A stretch of 12,388 nucleotides of DNA from DATBMY01 sp036554605 (GCA_036554605.1 DATBMY010000398.1:1-12388); one strand, 5' to 3'. Shown: positions 1 through 7,500, numbered from the stretch's first letter. Notes: generated by a model from the sequence alone, not told the origin. A program made the numbers and translations.

Positions 1-1
1 G

Positions 2-1236
<1,235 letters not shown>

Positions 1237-1237
<1 letters not shown>

Positions 1238-1986
1238 TGGACCTCACGCTTTACGTATGGCGACAAAAGGATGCTCAATCGCCAGGGGGCATGCAGAGAT
1301 ACGACGTTAGTAGCATCAACCCTGACATGTCATTTTTGGAAATGCTGGATGTCGTGAACTGGAAGCTGATTGAGGAAGGGAAGGGCCCGATCGCCTTTGA
1401 CCATGATTGCCGCGAAGGTATTTGTGGCGCTTGCGGCATGGTGATCAACGGTATCGCTCACGGGCCACAGCGAGCTACCGCCACCTGCCAGCTTCACATG
1501 CGCCATTTCAAGGATGGAGACACTATCCATATCGAACCCTGGCGCTCGGAGGCATTCCCGGTCATTAAAGACCTGGTGGTCGATCGTAGCTCTTTAGACA
1601 GGATCATCCAGGCCGGAGGCTACATCTCTGTATCCACCGGCGGAGCTCCGGATGCTAACGTAATTCCCGTCTCGAAGTACAAGGCAGATCTGGCCATGGA
1701 TGCCGCCGCCTGCATTGGATGCGGCGCGTGCGTAGCTGCCTGCCCAAACGCTTCGGCGTCGCTCTTCACTGCCGCGAAGATCTCACACCTCGCCCTTCTT
1801 CCCCAGGGGCAACCCGAGCGTAGCCAGCGTGTCCTCAGGATGGTGGCCGCGATGGATCGCGAGGGATTCGGAAATTGCACCATGCACCGCGAATGCGAGG
1901 CCGCGTGCCCCAAGGAGATCAGCGTGAGCTTCATTGCCCGAATGAATCGGGAATATCTGTGGGCCAGCCTTACACAATCTGAGTAA
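1237..1986 (+). CDS. sdhB: Succinate dehydrogenase/fumarate reductase iron-sulfur subunit
   Basis: Electron-transfer subunit of complex II, passing electrons from SdhA through three Fe-S clusters to quinone. It is 249 aa and complete. The N-terminal ferredoxin domain has CREGICGAC (Cys58, 63, 66) and Cys84 for the [2Fe-2S] cluster. The C-terminal domain has CIGCGACVAACP (Cys159, 162, 165, 169) and CTMHRECEAACPK (Cys214, 220, 224). By comparison with E. coli SdhB, Cys159/162/165/224 bind [4Fe-4S] and Cys169/214/220 bind [3Fe-4S]. The ATG sits in a TAATG overlap with the sdhA stop, which fixes the start. No membrane-anchor gene follows, so the gene order is probably anchor-sdhA-sdhB with the anchor upstream. 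All ligands are present and nothing suggests decay. Confidence 0.97.
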
Positions 1987-2143
1987 GAAGCTCAAGAAGA
2001 GACCCTTTGACAAAAGGAGAAGAAACCACTGCCACAGGTATGGGTGAATTGATGAGACAAGACCGAAGGGACAGTTTGATAAATCAGCTCGACCATAGAA
2101 AAAGTTTGGATCGCCTGATGGGTGCTAGCTTGCCGCGAAAAAG

Positions 2144-4000
2144 TTAGCCTAGTTCCGAGATCGAGAGCCGGCGCATCATCGTGCGCCGCTTGGACTGGTG
2201 GGCGTCCATGCGTTCCAATATGCCGTTGAGGAAGCGGACGGTCTCGACGATGTAGGGGCCTTTGTTCAACATCACGCACTCAGCGCGCCCGCTCATCGCG
2301 GCGTCAGAGACTTCGGCGCGCGAAGGAGCGCCCTTTTTGGCCATTCCCTCCAACACCTGCGTAGCCCAAATAACGGGCACGTGCGCAGCCTCGCAGAGCC
2401 AGAGAATTTGCTCCTGCACCTCTGCCAGTCGATCGAACCCGACCTCGACGCCCAGGTCGCCGCGCGCCACCATCACTCCGACCGGAGGGGAGGCGAGGCT
2501 GGCCAGCAACAGTTGAGGGAGATTCTCAAACGCACGGCTGAGTTCGATCTTCAGGACGACGCCGAGGTGATTGGCGCCGAGCCGATTCAGGTGATCCTGC
2601 AACGAGAAAACGTCTTCGGGCGCGCGCACATAGGAGAGCCCGATGATGTCGGCGAACCGGACGACCGATCTCAGGTCCTCCAGGTCCTTATCGGTAAGCG
2701 CAGAGATGTTTAAATCTGTGTCAGGCAGGTTGATACCTTTTTCGGCGCGCAGCCGGCCACCCTTTAAGTTAGTATGAGTGATCTTAACTTTGATGATGTT
2801 GCCGTCATTTTCTGTCACCACCCCACCGATCTTGCCGTCATCAAACCAAACGCGCTCATCCGGCTTGACAGCATCGAACGCCTCCTTGAGCGTGCAGGGT
2901 ACGCGCGCCGGCTCGATGACCTCCCCATTGGTGTCGCGCACCGCCGCCCGGCCCGGCTCATCGCTGCGGGTCAAGAGCAATTGATCGCCGACCGCCAACT
3001 GCAATGGCTCGGTCGCGCTCGGCAAGCCGCTGAATTGCGCCTCCTCGATTAGTTCTTCGTTGCGGTGCAGCGTCGCGGCAAGTCCTTCTTCGATGTAGGT
3101 CGTCTTGGTTAACTCGGCCAGCCGAGATTCCCCGTTTGACGAGACGATGCGCGCCGAGCGTTCTTTGCCACGCATGTCCCGGAATCTCACCACGTCGCCC
3201 GGTCTCGACTTCTGTAAGTACTCTTGCGGCATTCGTAGCGTGGCCTCCGCTCCCTCGGGCGCGATTTGGACGGTGTCAGCGGGCATCAGCCATACACGCG
3301 CCGGCTTAACGGCCTCGCCGCGTATATTGCGCCTGGGTTTTATTCGCAGAAAGCGACCGGACGATTGAAGCGCGCCGGTGCGTAGCTTGGGGCCACCTAG
3401 ATCAGTCTGGATTTTGCATTCTCGCCCCAAATCACGTTGCGCCCGGCGGAGGTTATCAACCATTGCGGCCCAAACCAGCGGGTCGTCGTGGGCGCAGTTT
3501 ATGCGCATCACATCCATCCCGGCGGCGAGCAGATCATGCACTAACATAGGGTTGGTTGCCGCCTCGGTCGGCATCGTGACCATGATCCGCACTAAGCGCT
3601 TGCCCGCGGGCAAGCCGAGCAGATCTGTCGCGTGGCGCGCGAGCAGCATTTGACCGGTGTCAAGATTGACCGGCGGTATGACCTTCGGGTCCCAGTCTTG
3701 ATTAGCGATTCGATGTAGCGCGAAGAGAACGGCGTGCAGAGTGTTGAGTGTGTGCGCCTCCATCCGCCCCAACGAGCTCAGCCCAAGGGCGGCCAGCGCC
3801 ATTTGGATCTGGCGGACATCAACCTGCCTGATAGCCAGGTAGTGTAAGAGGTTGCGGGCGCTGTCCTGGTAGCCGACTGCCACTCGTTGCAATCCGGCGC
3901 TGTGTTCCTGTTCGAGATTCAGCGCCCGCTCGTACAGATCCGCCACTTCAGGGATCAGCCTCTGGGCCTGAGTTGCTGTCAGATGTTGAGTTGGCGTCAT
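2144..4000 (-). CDS. pyk: Pyruvate kinase, N-terminally extended, non-canonical
   Basis: Predicted to transfer phosphate from phosphoenolpyruvate to ADP, the last step of glycolysis, in the cytoplasm. It is 618 aa against about 470 for ordinary enzymes. Residues 1-130 form a helical extension unrelated to the catalytic fold (landmark NLLHYLAIR, 50-58). The barrel follows: MRINCAHD (165-172; Arg166, Asn168), TDLGGPKLRTG (199-209; Asp200), an enlarged B domain of about 175 residues, FDDGK (386-390), LKIE (Lys484, the catalytic Lys equivalent, and Glu486), MVARGDLG (510-517, Asp515) and ATQVLE (Thr547). Near the C-terminus MLNKGPY (577-583) replaces the usual MLSGETA, and the normal allosteric C-terminal domain is absent. 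Lys205 stands where K+-dependent enzymes have Glu, and Ala170 where they have a K+-ligand Ser, so K+-independence is predicted. The start has GGAG six bases upstream. It lies 50 bp downstream of the redoxin gene on the same strand, probably in one transcript. Confidence 0.93.
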   Translation of the reverse strand: MTPTQHLTATQAQRLIPEVADLYERALNLEQEHSAGLQRVAVGYQDSARNLLHYLAIRQVDVRQIQMALAALGLSSLGRMEAHTLNTLHAVLFALHRIANQDWDPKVIPPVNLDTGQMLLARHATDLLGLPAGKRLVRIMVTMPTEAATNPMLVHDLLAAGMDVMRINCAHDDPLVWAAMVDNLRRAQRDLGRECKIQTDLGGPKLRTGALQSSGRFLRIKPRRNIRGEAVKPARVWLMPADTVQIAPEGAEATLRMPQEYLQKSRPGDVVRFRDMRGKERSARIVSSNGESRLAELTKTTYIEEGLAATLHRNEELIEEAQFSGLPSATEPLQLAVGDQLLLTRSDEPGRAAVRDTNGEVIEPARVPCTLKEAFDAVKPDERVWFDDGKIGGVVTENDGNIIKVKITHTNLKGGRLRAEKGINLPDTDLNISALTDKDLEDLRSVVRFADIIGLSYVRAPEDVFSLQDHLNRLGANHLGVVLKIELSRAFENLPQLLLASLASPPVGVMVARGDLGVEVGFDRLAEVQEQILWLCEAAHVPVIWATQVLEGMAKKGAPSRAEVSDAAMSGRAECVMLNKGPYIVETVRFLNGILERMDAHQSKRRTMMRRLSISELG

Positions 4001-4050
4001 ACCTCACTCCGCGTGATCGAAAGAGCTAGTAACCAGGTGCGAGTCTCAAG

Positions 4051-4572
4051 TTATAGTAGCGGCCATTCTGGTGGGTGGCACTCCGGACACTGGATTTCTA
4101 TAAAGGATAGCCAATCGCGAATCTCTGACTCGCCAGGCAGCGCGTCGGCATCGGCGGCAGTCGCCCCGGTGTACAATTCGCCCCAACGATCCGCGACGAA
4201 GATGGCTGTCTCGTGTGGTTCCCCTGCCGCATGACCGAGGTAAGCGCGGAATACCTTTCCGTCCATATCCGAAAGTAGCGGGAATGGTAGACCTAGTTCG
4301 CGCTGAAGCTGGCCTAGTTCCACAATTCCAGTCTGAGAGATTGAGAGCACCTCGGTATTCAGTGGCGCATATTCGGGGTAGCCCCTGGCCAGGTCGAGCA
4401 GCAGTTGCCGGCAAGGCGCGCACTGTGGGCTATGGAAGAAAAACAGCACCAGGTTCTTGTGCTGATTGTAGTCCCATGGACCAATATCCTGTGATCGATT
4501 GGCGCTCGGCAGTCGGAAAAAAGGAATTATCCTACCTGGCTTTAACTCTTGAGCATTCCCTTCGACAACCAT
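4051..4572 (-). CDS. Thioredoxin-fold redoxin (peroxiredoxin/TlpA-like), cytoplasmic
   Basis: Predicted thiol-disulfide or peroxide-reducing protein of the AhpC/TSA-redoxin group, 173 aa. The fold landmarks are the lead-in LKPGRIIPFFRLPS (10-23), the strand LVLFFFHSPQ, the active site CAPC (Cys51, Cys54), the strand TEVLSISQ (73-80), PFPLLSDMDGKVFRAY (96-111, typical of AhpC/Bcp-type redoxins) and HETAIFVADRWGEL (120-133, the strand following the position of the usual cis-Pro). There is no signal peptide or membrane anchor, so it should act in the cytoplasm. A second Cys pair, CPEC (162, 165), lies in the C-terminal tail and is not part of the standard fold. The start ATG has AGGAG ten bases upstream. 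It precedes pyruvate kinase with a 50-bp gap and is preceded by a sigma-54-type promoter about 155 bp upstream. Substrate and reducing partner cannot be told from sequence. Confidence 0.85.
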   Translation of the reverse strand: MVVEGNAQELKPGRIIPFFRLPSANRSQDIGPWDYNQHKNLVLFFFHSPQCAPCRQLLLDLARGYPEYAPLNTEVLSISQTGIVELGQLQRELGLPFPLLSDMDGKVFRAYLGHAAGEPHETAIFVADRWGELYTGATAADADALPGESEIRDWLSFIEIQCPECHPPEWPLL

Positions 4573-4612
4573 CTCACATATTCTCCTACACCCGCTTCCA
4601 CATGGCGAGTTG

Positions 4613-4648
4613 CTTATCGTCCTGTAAGATACGGACGATACTGATAAG
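4613..4648 (-). promoter_or_regulatory. Stem-loop in the leader of the redoxin-pyruvate kinase unit
   Basis: Read on the minus strand, ATCGTCC-GTA-TCT-TAC-A-GGACGAT gives a ten-base-pair stem with one bulged A and a three-base loop (4616-4639). An overlapping alternative pairs CTTATC (4648-4643) with GATAAG (4618-4613), so two structures compete. It lies 44-67 bases before the redoxin ATG and about 75-100 bases after the predicted transcription start. No run of T follows on the minus strand, so it is not an obvious terminator. A role in RNA stability, attenuation or protein binding is inference; the pairing is seen directly. Confidence 0.5.
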
Positions 4649-4725
4649 TCACTAGCTTTTTCAGGGTTCAGTTTCTGTCGTTAGGATTTGACAAGATACT
4701 GCATCGCCCTGACATAGAATTATAG

Positions 4726-4741
4726 AGCAAGAAGCGTGCCC
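4726..4741 (-). promoter_or_regulatory. Candidate sigma-54 promoter for redoxin-pyruvate kinase
   Basis: On the minus strand the site reads GGGCACG-N4-TTGCT against the sigma-54 (RpoN) consensus TGGCACG-N4-TTGCW: only the first base differs, and the GG and GC elements have the exact spacing. The -12 C is at 4727, so transcription would start near 4715, giving a leader of about 143 bases before the redoxin ATG at 4572. Orientation and distance suit the gene. Sigma-54 promoters need an AAA+ enhancer-binding activator; none is encoded here. Confidence 0.7.
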
Positions 4742-4755
4742 CGAACTCTATATGA

Positions 4756-5112
4756 TTCTTTCGATCGCTGTCGCCACGCGCGCTAAATGCTCTGTTGAGA
4801 TTATTGCCAATGCTCTTCGGCCACCGCGCGGGACTACAGGCCCCTGAAAGCGGGGAGCACGCAACCGCCGGAGAGGACATAGCCATCTTCCCGCTCGCCA
4901 TCTCGCTGCATTCGGGTCCCGGTGAAATCGCGAGCATACTGCTGCTTGCGTCACAGGCTAACAACGATCCGCGCCGCCTAGTCCTTCTCGGGGCTATGAT
5001 ACTTATCGTTTATGCAGTACCACTTCTCGTGTTGCATCTCGGCGGGCAAATCATGACGAAGATTGGCGAGGGCAAAGTGCACATCGCCACCCGCGTGCTA
5101 GGGATCGTATTG
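4756..5112 (+). pseudogene. marC-family membrane protein remnant
   Basis: The open frame runs from 4756 with no good start (TTG at 4795, ATG at 4810, no ribosome site). From about 4807 it resembles the middle and end of MarC/UPF0056 integral membrane proteins: LFGHR, then GEDIAIFPLAISLHSGPGEI matching the family's 'E-D-I-A-x-x-P-L-A-x-P-x-x-x-GPG' signature, a hydrophobic segment LVLLGAMILIVYAVPLLVL and HIATRVLGIVL, which in MarC is followed by a last helix. The first helices of a roughly 200-aa MarC are missing, the final helix is missing, and the frame continues directly into a universal stress protein sequence. It is therefore a doubly truncated gene piece, not a functional transporter. 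Recognition is from memory of the family; the fusion itself is seen directly. Confidence 0.72.
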
Positions 5113-5256
5113 ATAGGCTATGATGGCTCAGAGAGTGCTGACGCTGCACTGGATGATTTACGGAGGGCGGGACTGCCCCGCGAGACGGAAGCATTGATCG
5201 TCTCGGTTGGGGAAGTTTTGACGCCGCCGTCCAGCGATGTCCTGCCCCTATCTTAA
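5113..5256 (+). pseudogene. Universal stress protein N-terminal remnant fused to marC remnant
   Basis: In frame with the marC remnant, about 47 codons read IGYDGSESADAALDDLRR and then a segment ending ALIVSVGEVLTPPSSD, which is the first beta strand, ATP-contacting Asp and first helix of an UspA-fold protein. A complete Usp domain needs about 140 residues; this one stops at a TAA at 5254-5256, and the remaining two thirds including the G-x2-G-x9-G-S nucleotide-binding loop are absent. The final nine bases overlap the end of the convergent baeRF gene, which suggests that a deletion end lies within a few bases of 5245. Probably untranslated. Confidence 0.72.
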
Positions 5257-6381
5257 GAATGCGCCGACACCGCCCGCCTGCTGGAGCCGTGTGGCTGCGT
5301 CGCCTCTAACCTGTTCTACGACGCCCCCCATCGCCACCACGCGCCTGGCCGCGCGCGCGAGCAGGTCGTTAACCGCATGGGCGGTAGCGCCGCAGTACCC
5401 GCAGATCTGCCCGGCATCGGGCATCAGACTCGAACAGTTCGAGCACCGGCTCCCGCTCGCAGCCCATCCTTCGGCGTAAACCAGCTGCCGGACGCGGCCC
5501 GATTGCACGGCGGCGAGGGTCCGGTCGAGTCCAATCGTCGCCTGCTCCTGTTTCTCGGCAGCCTCTATGAGCTGTTCGACGATCTCGATTTCTCCCGTGC
5601 GCTCCGCGGTTTTCATGAGCTTGAGCGTCTCAGCCAGCACCTGCTGTTGGCTGGCCTCCATGGCCAGCGGCATCGTACCGATTACCCTGGCGCGCAGCGG
5701 CTTCGATAATTGTCTATAGACTTCGTTTGTAGCCTCAACCGGCCCGGCCAGCACCAGGCGGTCAAACGCGTGCCGCTCGGCCACTCCCTCCATTATTTCC
5801 GCCACCTGCTTGAGGTGCCACAGCGCGCGCGTCTCGGCCCGGCGCTGATGACGCATCTGCGATCTTATATGATCTCGCCCGGAGCTCTTGAAGCGCGTTA
5901 CATCGGCCTCGGCCAAAGCCTCGCGGTATTCCTCGATCTCGCCAAGATAGATTGAGAACAATCGCGACTGAGACCGGTCGGTAAGTATCACGCCGTATCG
6001 CTCGTGCTCGTCAATTAGCTCTAGCAACGGGCGCAAGTATGGTTTCTCGCCCCACCGGGCCTCAGTCTTCACCGGGATGTGTAGCTCATATGCCCAGGAA
6101 AAATCCTCTGAAGAGTCAGAGAAGATGACCAGCCCCTTAGCCTGAGGGCGGTATGCTTCGACGAATTGCTGGATGCGAATGGCATCCTCTTTGAATTCCT
6201 TTAGCTGGCGGCCGTTGAGCCCCTCTTCTATTTCGCGCAGGGTATTGAAAAGCGAGACTTCAAACATGCGATTGAGGTTCGCCGCGTTGGACTGATCTAT
6301 GTCCAGGTAGACACTAAGGCAGGGGCTGTCCGGCCTGGCTTTATAATCTATGAGATCCTTCAGACTAAGTTTATTTATCAT
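5248..6381 (-). CDS. Bacterial archaeo-eukaryotic release factor (baeRF)-like protein with zinc ribbon
   Basis: The 377-aa product resembles the bacterial eRF1/Pelota/Vms1-like (baeRF) proteins, which are thought to act on ribosomes or peptidyl-tRNA. Numbering from the ATG at 6381: an N-terminal alpha/beta domain with SPCLSVYLDID (19-29) and GLVIFSDSSEDF (83-94); a middle domain with YGVILTDRSQSRLFSIYLG (129-147) and an RSQMRHQRRAE loop (Gln175) where a release factor would carry its GGQ-type loop, although no GGQ is present; an eRF1-domain-3-like part with RLVLAG, RQLVYAEG and the terminal GGVGAFLR. A zinc ribbon has CSNC (313/316) and CGYC (327/330). An upstream GTG at 6399 lies inside the Shine-Dalgarno AAGGAG, so the ATG at 6381 is chosen. 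It overlaps the upstream 74-aa gene by 11 bases. The family normally ends in -LRY or a little longer; here a TAG replaces the Tyr codon. Confidence 0.82.
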   Translation of the reverse strand: MINKLSLKDLIDYKARPDSPCLSVYLDIDQSNAANLNRMFEVSLFNTLREIEEGLNGRQLKEFKEDAIRIQQFVEAYRPQAKGLVIFSDSSEDFSWAYELHIPVKTEARWGEKPYLRPLLELIDEHERYGVILTDRSQSRLFSIYLGEIEEYREALAEADVTRFKSSGRDHIRSQMRHQRRAETRALWHLKQVAEIMEGVAERHAFDRLVLAGPVEATNEVYRQLSKPLRARVIGTMPLAMEASQQQVLAETLKLMKTAERTGEIEIVEQLIEAAEKQEQATIGLDRTLAAVQSGRVRQLVYAEGWAASGSRCSNCSSLMPDAGQICGYCGATAHAVNDLLARAARRVVAMGGVVEQVRGDAATRLQQAGGVGAFLR

Positions 6382-6595
6382 TATTGCTCTCCTTTTCACT
6401 CATGCGGCCTAAGGGGTGTAGCCAGGTTGAGTCGAATGCTCCCGAAATTCTCGACGTATCATCAATGCATCCTGAACAGGATTGACTCTCACGGCCCGTT
6501 GTCCACGGCGGCGGATCACTCGCAGGAAAAGAATCCCTCAGTATCGCGTCCATCATCTCTTCTGAGAGTGCTCCACAAATCGAATGGTCTACCAT
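6371..6595 (-). CDS. Small conserved 'DSFPASDPP' protein, function unknown
   Basis: A 74-aa acidic, polar protein with no signal peptide or membrane segment. The motif ILRDSFPASDPPPW (18-31) recurs in small bacterial proteins of unknown role (recognised from memory; I cannot name a Pfam entry). The rest contains three Cys (7, 40, 43; the last two as CSGC) and a charged tail. It is a real gene on structural grounds: AAGGAGG lies seven bases before the ATG, the ATG overlaps the TGA of the upstream USP gene (TGATG), and its stop overlaps the baeRF start by 11 bases. It therefore sits in a translationally coupled USP-small protein-baeRF operon. Function could be a regulator or partner of either neighbour; nothing in the sequence decides. 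Confidence 0.82.
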   Translation of the reverse strand: MVDHSICGALSEEMMDAILRDSFPASDPPPWTTGRESQSCSGCIDDTSRISGAFDSTWLHPLGRMSEKESNNDK

Positions 6596-7098
6596 CAGTT
6601 TTCCTCCTTCGGTGTGTCCAATCTGTCTGATTCACCGCAAGCGGGAACGATAAGCACAGGGCGTTTAGCCAGGCGCGATACTCTCTCAGCGACCGATCCG
6701 AATACATCGGGTCGGCCTGACAGGCCACGTGAAGCAATAACAATCAAGTCCGCGCTTTCCTCATCGGCGGCGTTCATAATTTCAACAGCTGCTTCCCCCA
6801 CTCTTACAACGGCGCGAGGTTTTGTATCTTCCGGCAGGCGTTGCCGAATCACTTCATGCAGCTTGCGCTGGGCACTCGTATAGAGCGCCCCCTCGTACTC
6901 TGATAACACCAGACTCACTTCATCGGGATTACAGTGGAGAGGGCGCGCCCAGGCAGGCTCGGCGACCCTGGGCAAAACGTGAACAAGGCAAAGCTCTGCC
7001 CCCAGGCTTGATGATAAGCCTACAGCATAATCGAGCGCTCTATACGAAGCCTCGCTGAAATCAAGAGGGCAAAGAATTTTTTTAACGCGCAGCATCAT
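6595..7098 (-). CDS. Universal stress protein, single UspA domain
   Basis: Cytoplasmic UspA-fold protein of 167 aa, a family induced by starvation, oxygen limitation or stress. VKKILCPLDFSEAS (5-18) gives the first strand with the ATP-contacting Asp13; ELCLVHVLPR is the second strand; DLIVIASRGLSG begins the nucleotide loop. That loop reads A-S-R-G-x8-G-S (122-135) instead of the canonical G-x2-G-x9-G-S, so the first Gly is replaced and the spacer is one residue short; ATP binding is uncertain. VAERVSRLAKRPVLIVP (136-152) is the usual final helix and strand. Two adjacent ATGs (7098, 7095) are possible; the only ribosome-site candidate is a weak GAGAG. It is the first gene of an operon with the DSFPASDPP protein and baeRF, behind a sigma-54-type promoter. 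Confidence 0.92.
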   Translation of the reverse strand: MMLRVKKILCPLDFSEASYRALDYAVGLSSSLGAELCLVHVLPRVAEPAWARPLHCNPDEVSLVLSEYEGALYTSAQRKLHEVIRQRLPEDTKPRAVVRVGEAAVEIMNAADEESADLIVIASRGLSGRPDVFGSVAERVSRLAKRPVLIVPACGESDRLDTPKEEN

Positions 7099-7127
7099 TA
7101 TATAACTCTCAATAATTTTATATTTCT

Positions 7128-7149
7128 GCTCAAGCCCTTTAGCTTGAGC
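7128..7149 (-). promoter_or_regulatory. Perfect inverted repeat at predicted 5' end of USP-baeRF transcript
   Basis: GCTCAAGC and GCTTGAGC form a perfect eight-base stem around a six-base loop. It begins at about the first transcribed base predicted from the sigma-54 site at 7161-7176 (start near 7150), so the mRNA would carry a 5'-terminal hairpin, 30-51 bases before the USP ATG. The flanks have no T run in either direction, so it is not a simple terminator. A 5' stabilising hairpin or a repressor operator are both possible. Confidence 0.6.
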
Positions 7150-7160
7150 GCCATTAATAG

Positions 7161-7176
7161 TGCAAGACTGGTGCCA
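7161..7176 (-). promoter_or_regulatory. Candidate sigma-54 promoter for USP-DSFPASDPP-baeRF operon
   Basis: The minus strand reads CTGGCACC-N4-TTGCA, matching YTGGCACG-N4-TTGCW at every defined base except the G after TGGCAC. The -12 C is at 7162, predicting a start near 7150, about 52 bases before the USP ATG at 7098. Just downstream is an AT-rich leader. It faces away from the second site at 7501-7516 in the same intergenic region, so one set of activator sites between them could serve both. Confidence 0.78.
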
Positions 7177-7500
7177 GTTCTAAATGTTAGTTTTTTGAAT
7201 AATGGACGCGGACGCGCGACAAGTGGTGTTAATAATTTGCCATTAGCTGCGCGAAATCTTTCATCGCTTGCCTCGCAAATAAGTGCTTTTCTACAACTGC
7301 GGCCCCAACGCGCGCAGGTCCGCTTGCTTTGTGATCGGTACGCGGGTTGCCGCATACATCAAGGCTGGAGATGTTCAGGCCCCGGTCATTCATATTTGCT
7401 AAGCGTGATCACCAGGGATTGCTGTGAAATTTTCTACTCTCCGCTGGCTGCAATTTTACACTCGCCGCCGCTACGACCCGAAAATCTAATAGTTACAAAG
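7177..7500. promoter_or_regulatory. Divergent intergenic region, candidate activator-binding zone
   Basis: No credible gene lies between the two sigma-54 sites: the long plus-strand frame here has no ribosome site, no recognisable protein and would run through both promoters. Dyads that might be activator sites include GTGATCAC (7405-7412), a related GTGATC (7331-7336), and a facing pair GTGAAATTTT (7424-7433) and AATTTTACAC (7452-7461), an imperfect inverted repeat with centres about three helical turns apart. These distances (about 40-90 bp from the plus-strand promoter and 150-290 bp from the minus-strand one) are compatible with enhancer-binding proteins, but no site is a recognised consensus. 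Confidence 0.35.

Noticed and set aside
2040..2147. Small 35-aa plus-strand frame after sdhB with AAGGAGAAG upstream.
   Set aside because: The ribosome-site-like sequence is about 17 bases from the ATG, the product is polar and unrecognised, and it runs into the end of the convergent gene.
2124..2148. Hairpin with eight-pair stem (one G-U) between the convergent sdhB and pyruvate kinase genes, a possible bidirectional terminator.
   Set aside because: No T run follows on either strand, and the right arm overlaps the pyruvate kinase stop codon; too weak to call.
4688..4718. TTGACA followed by TAGAAT on the plus strand, a possible sigma-70 promoter for the marC remnant.
   Set aside because: The spacing between the hexamers is 21 bases, outside the normal range, and the downstream frame is broken.
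7098..7355. 85-codon minus-strand frame upstream of the single-domain USP.
   Set aside because: Covers the promoter and hairpin, low-complexity basic product, no ribosome site.
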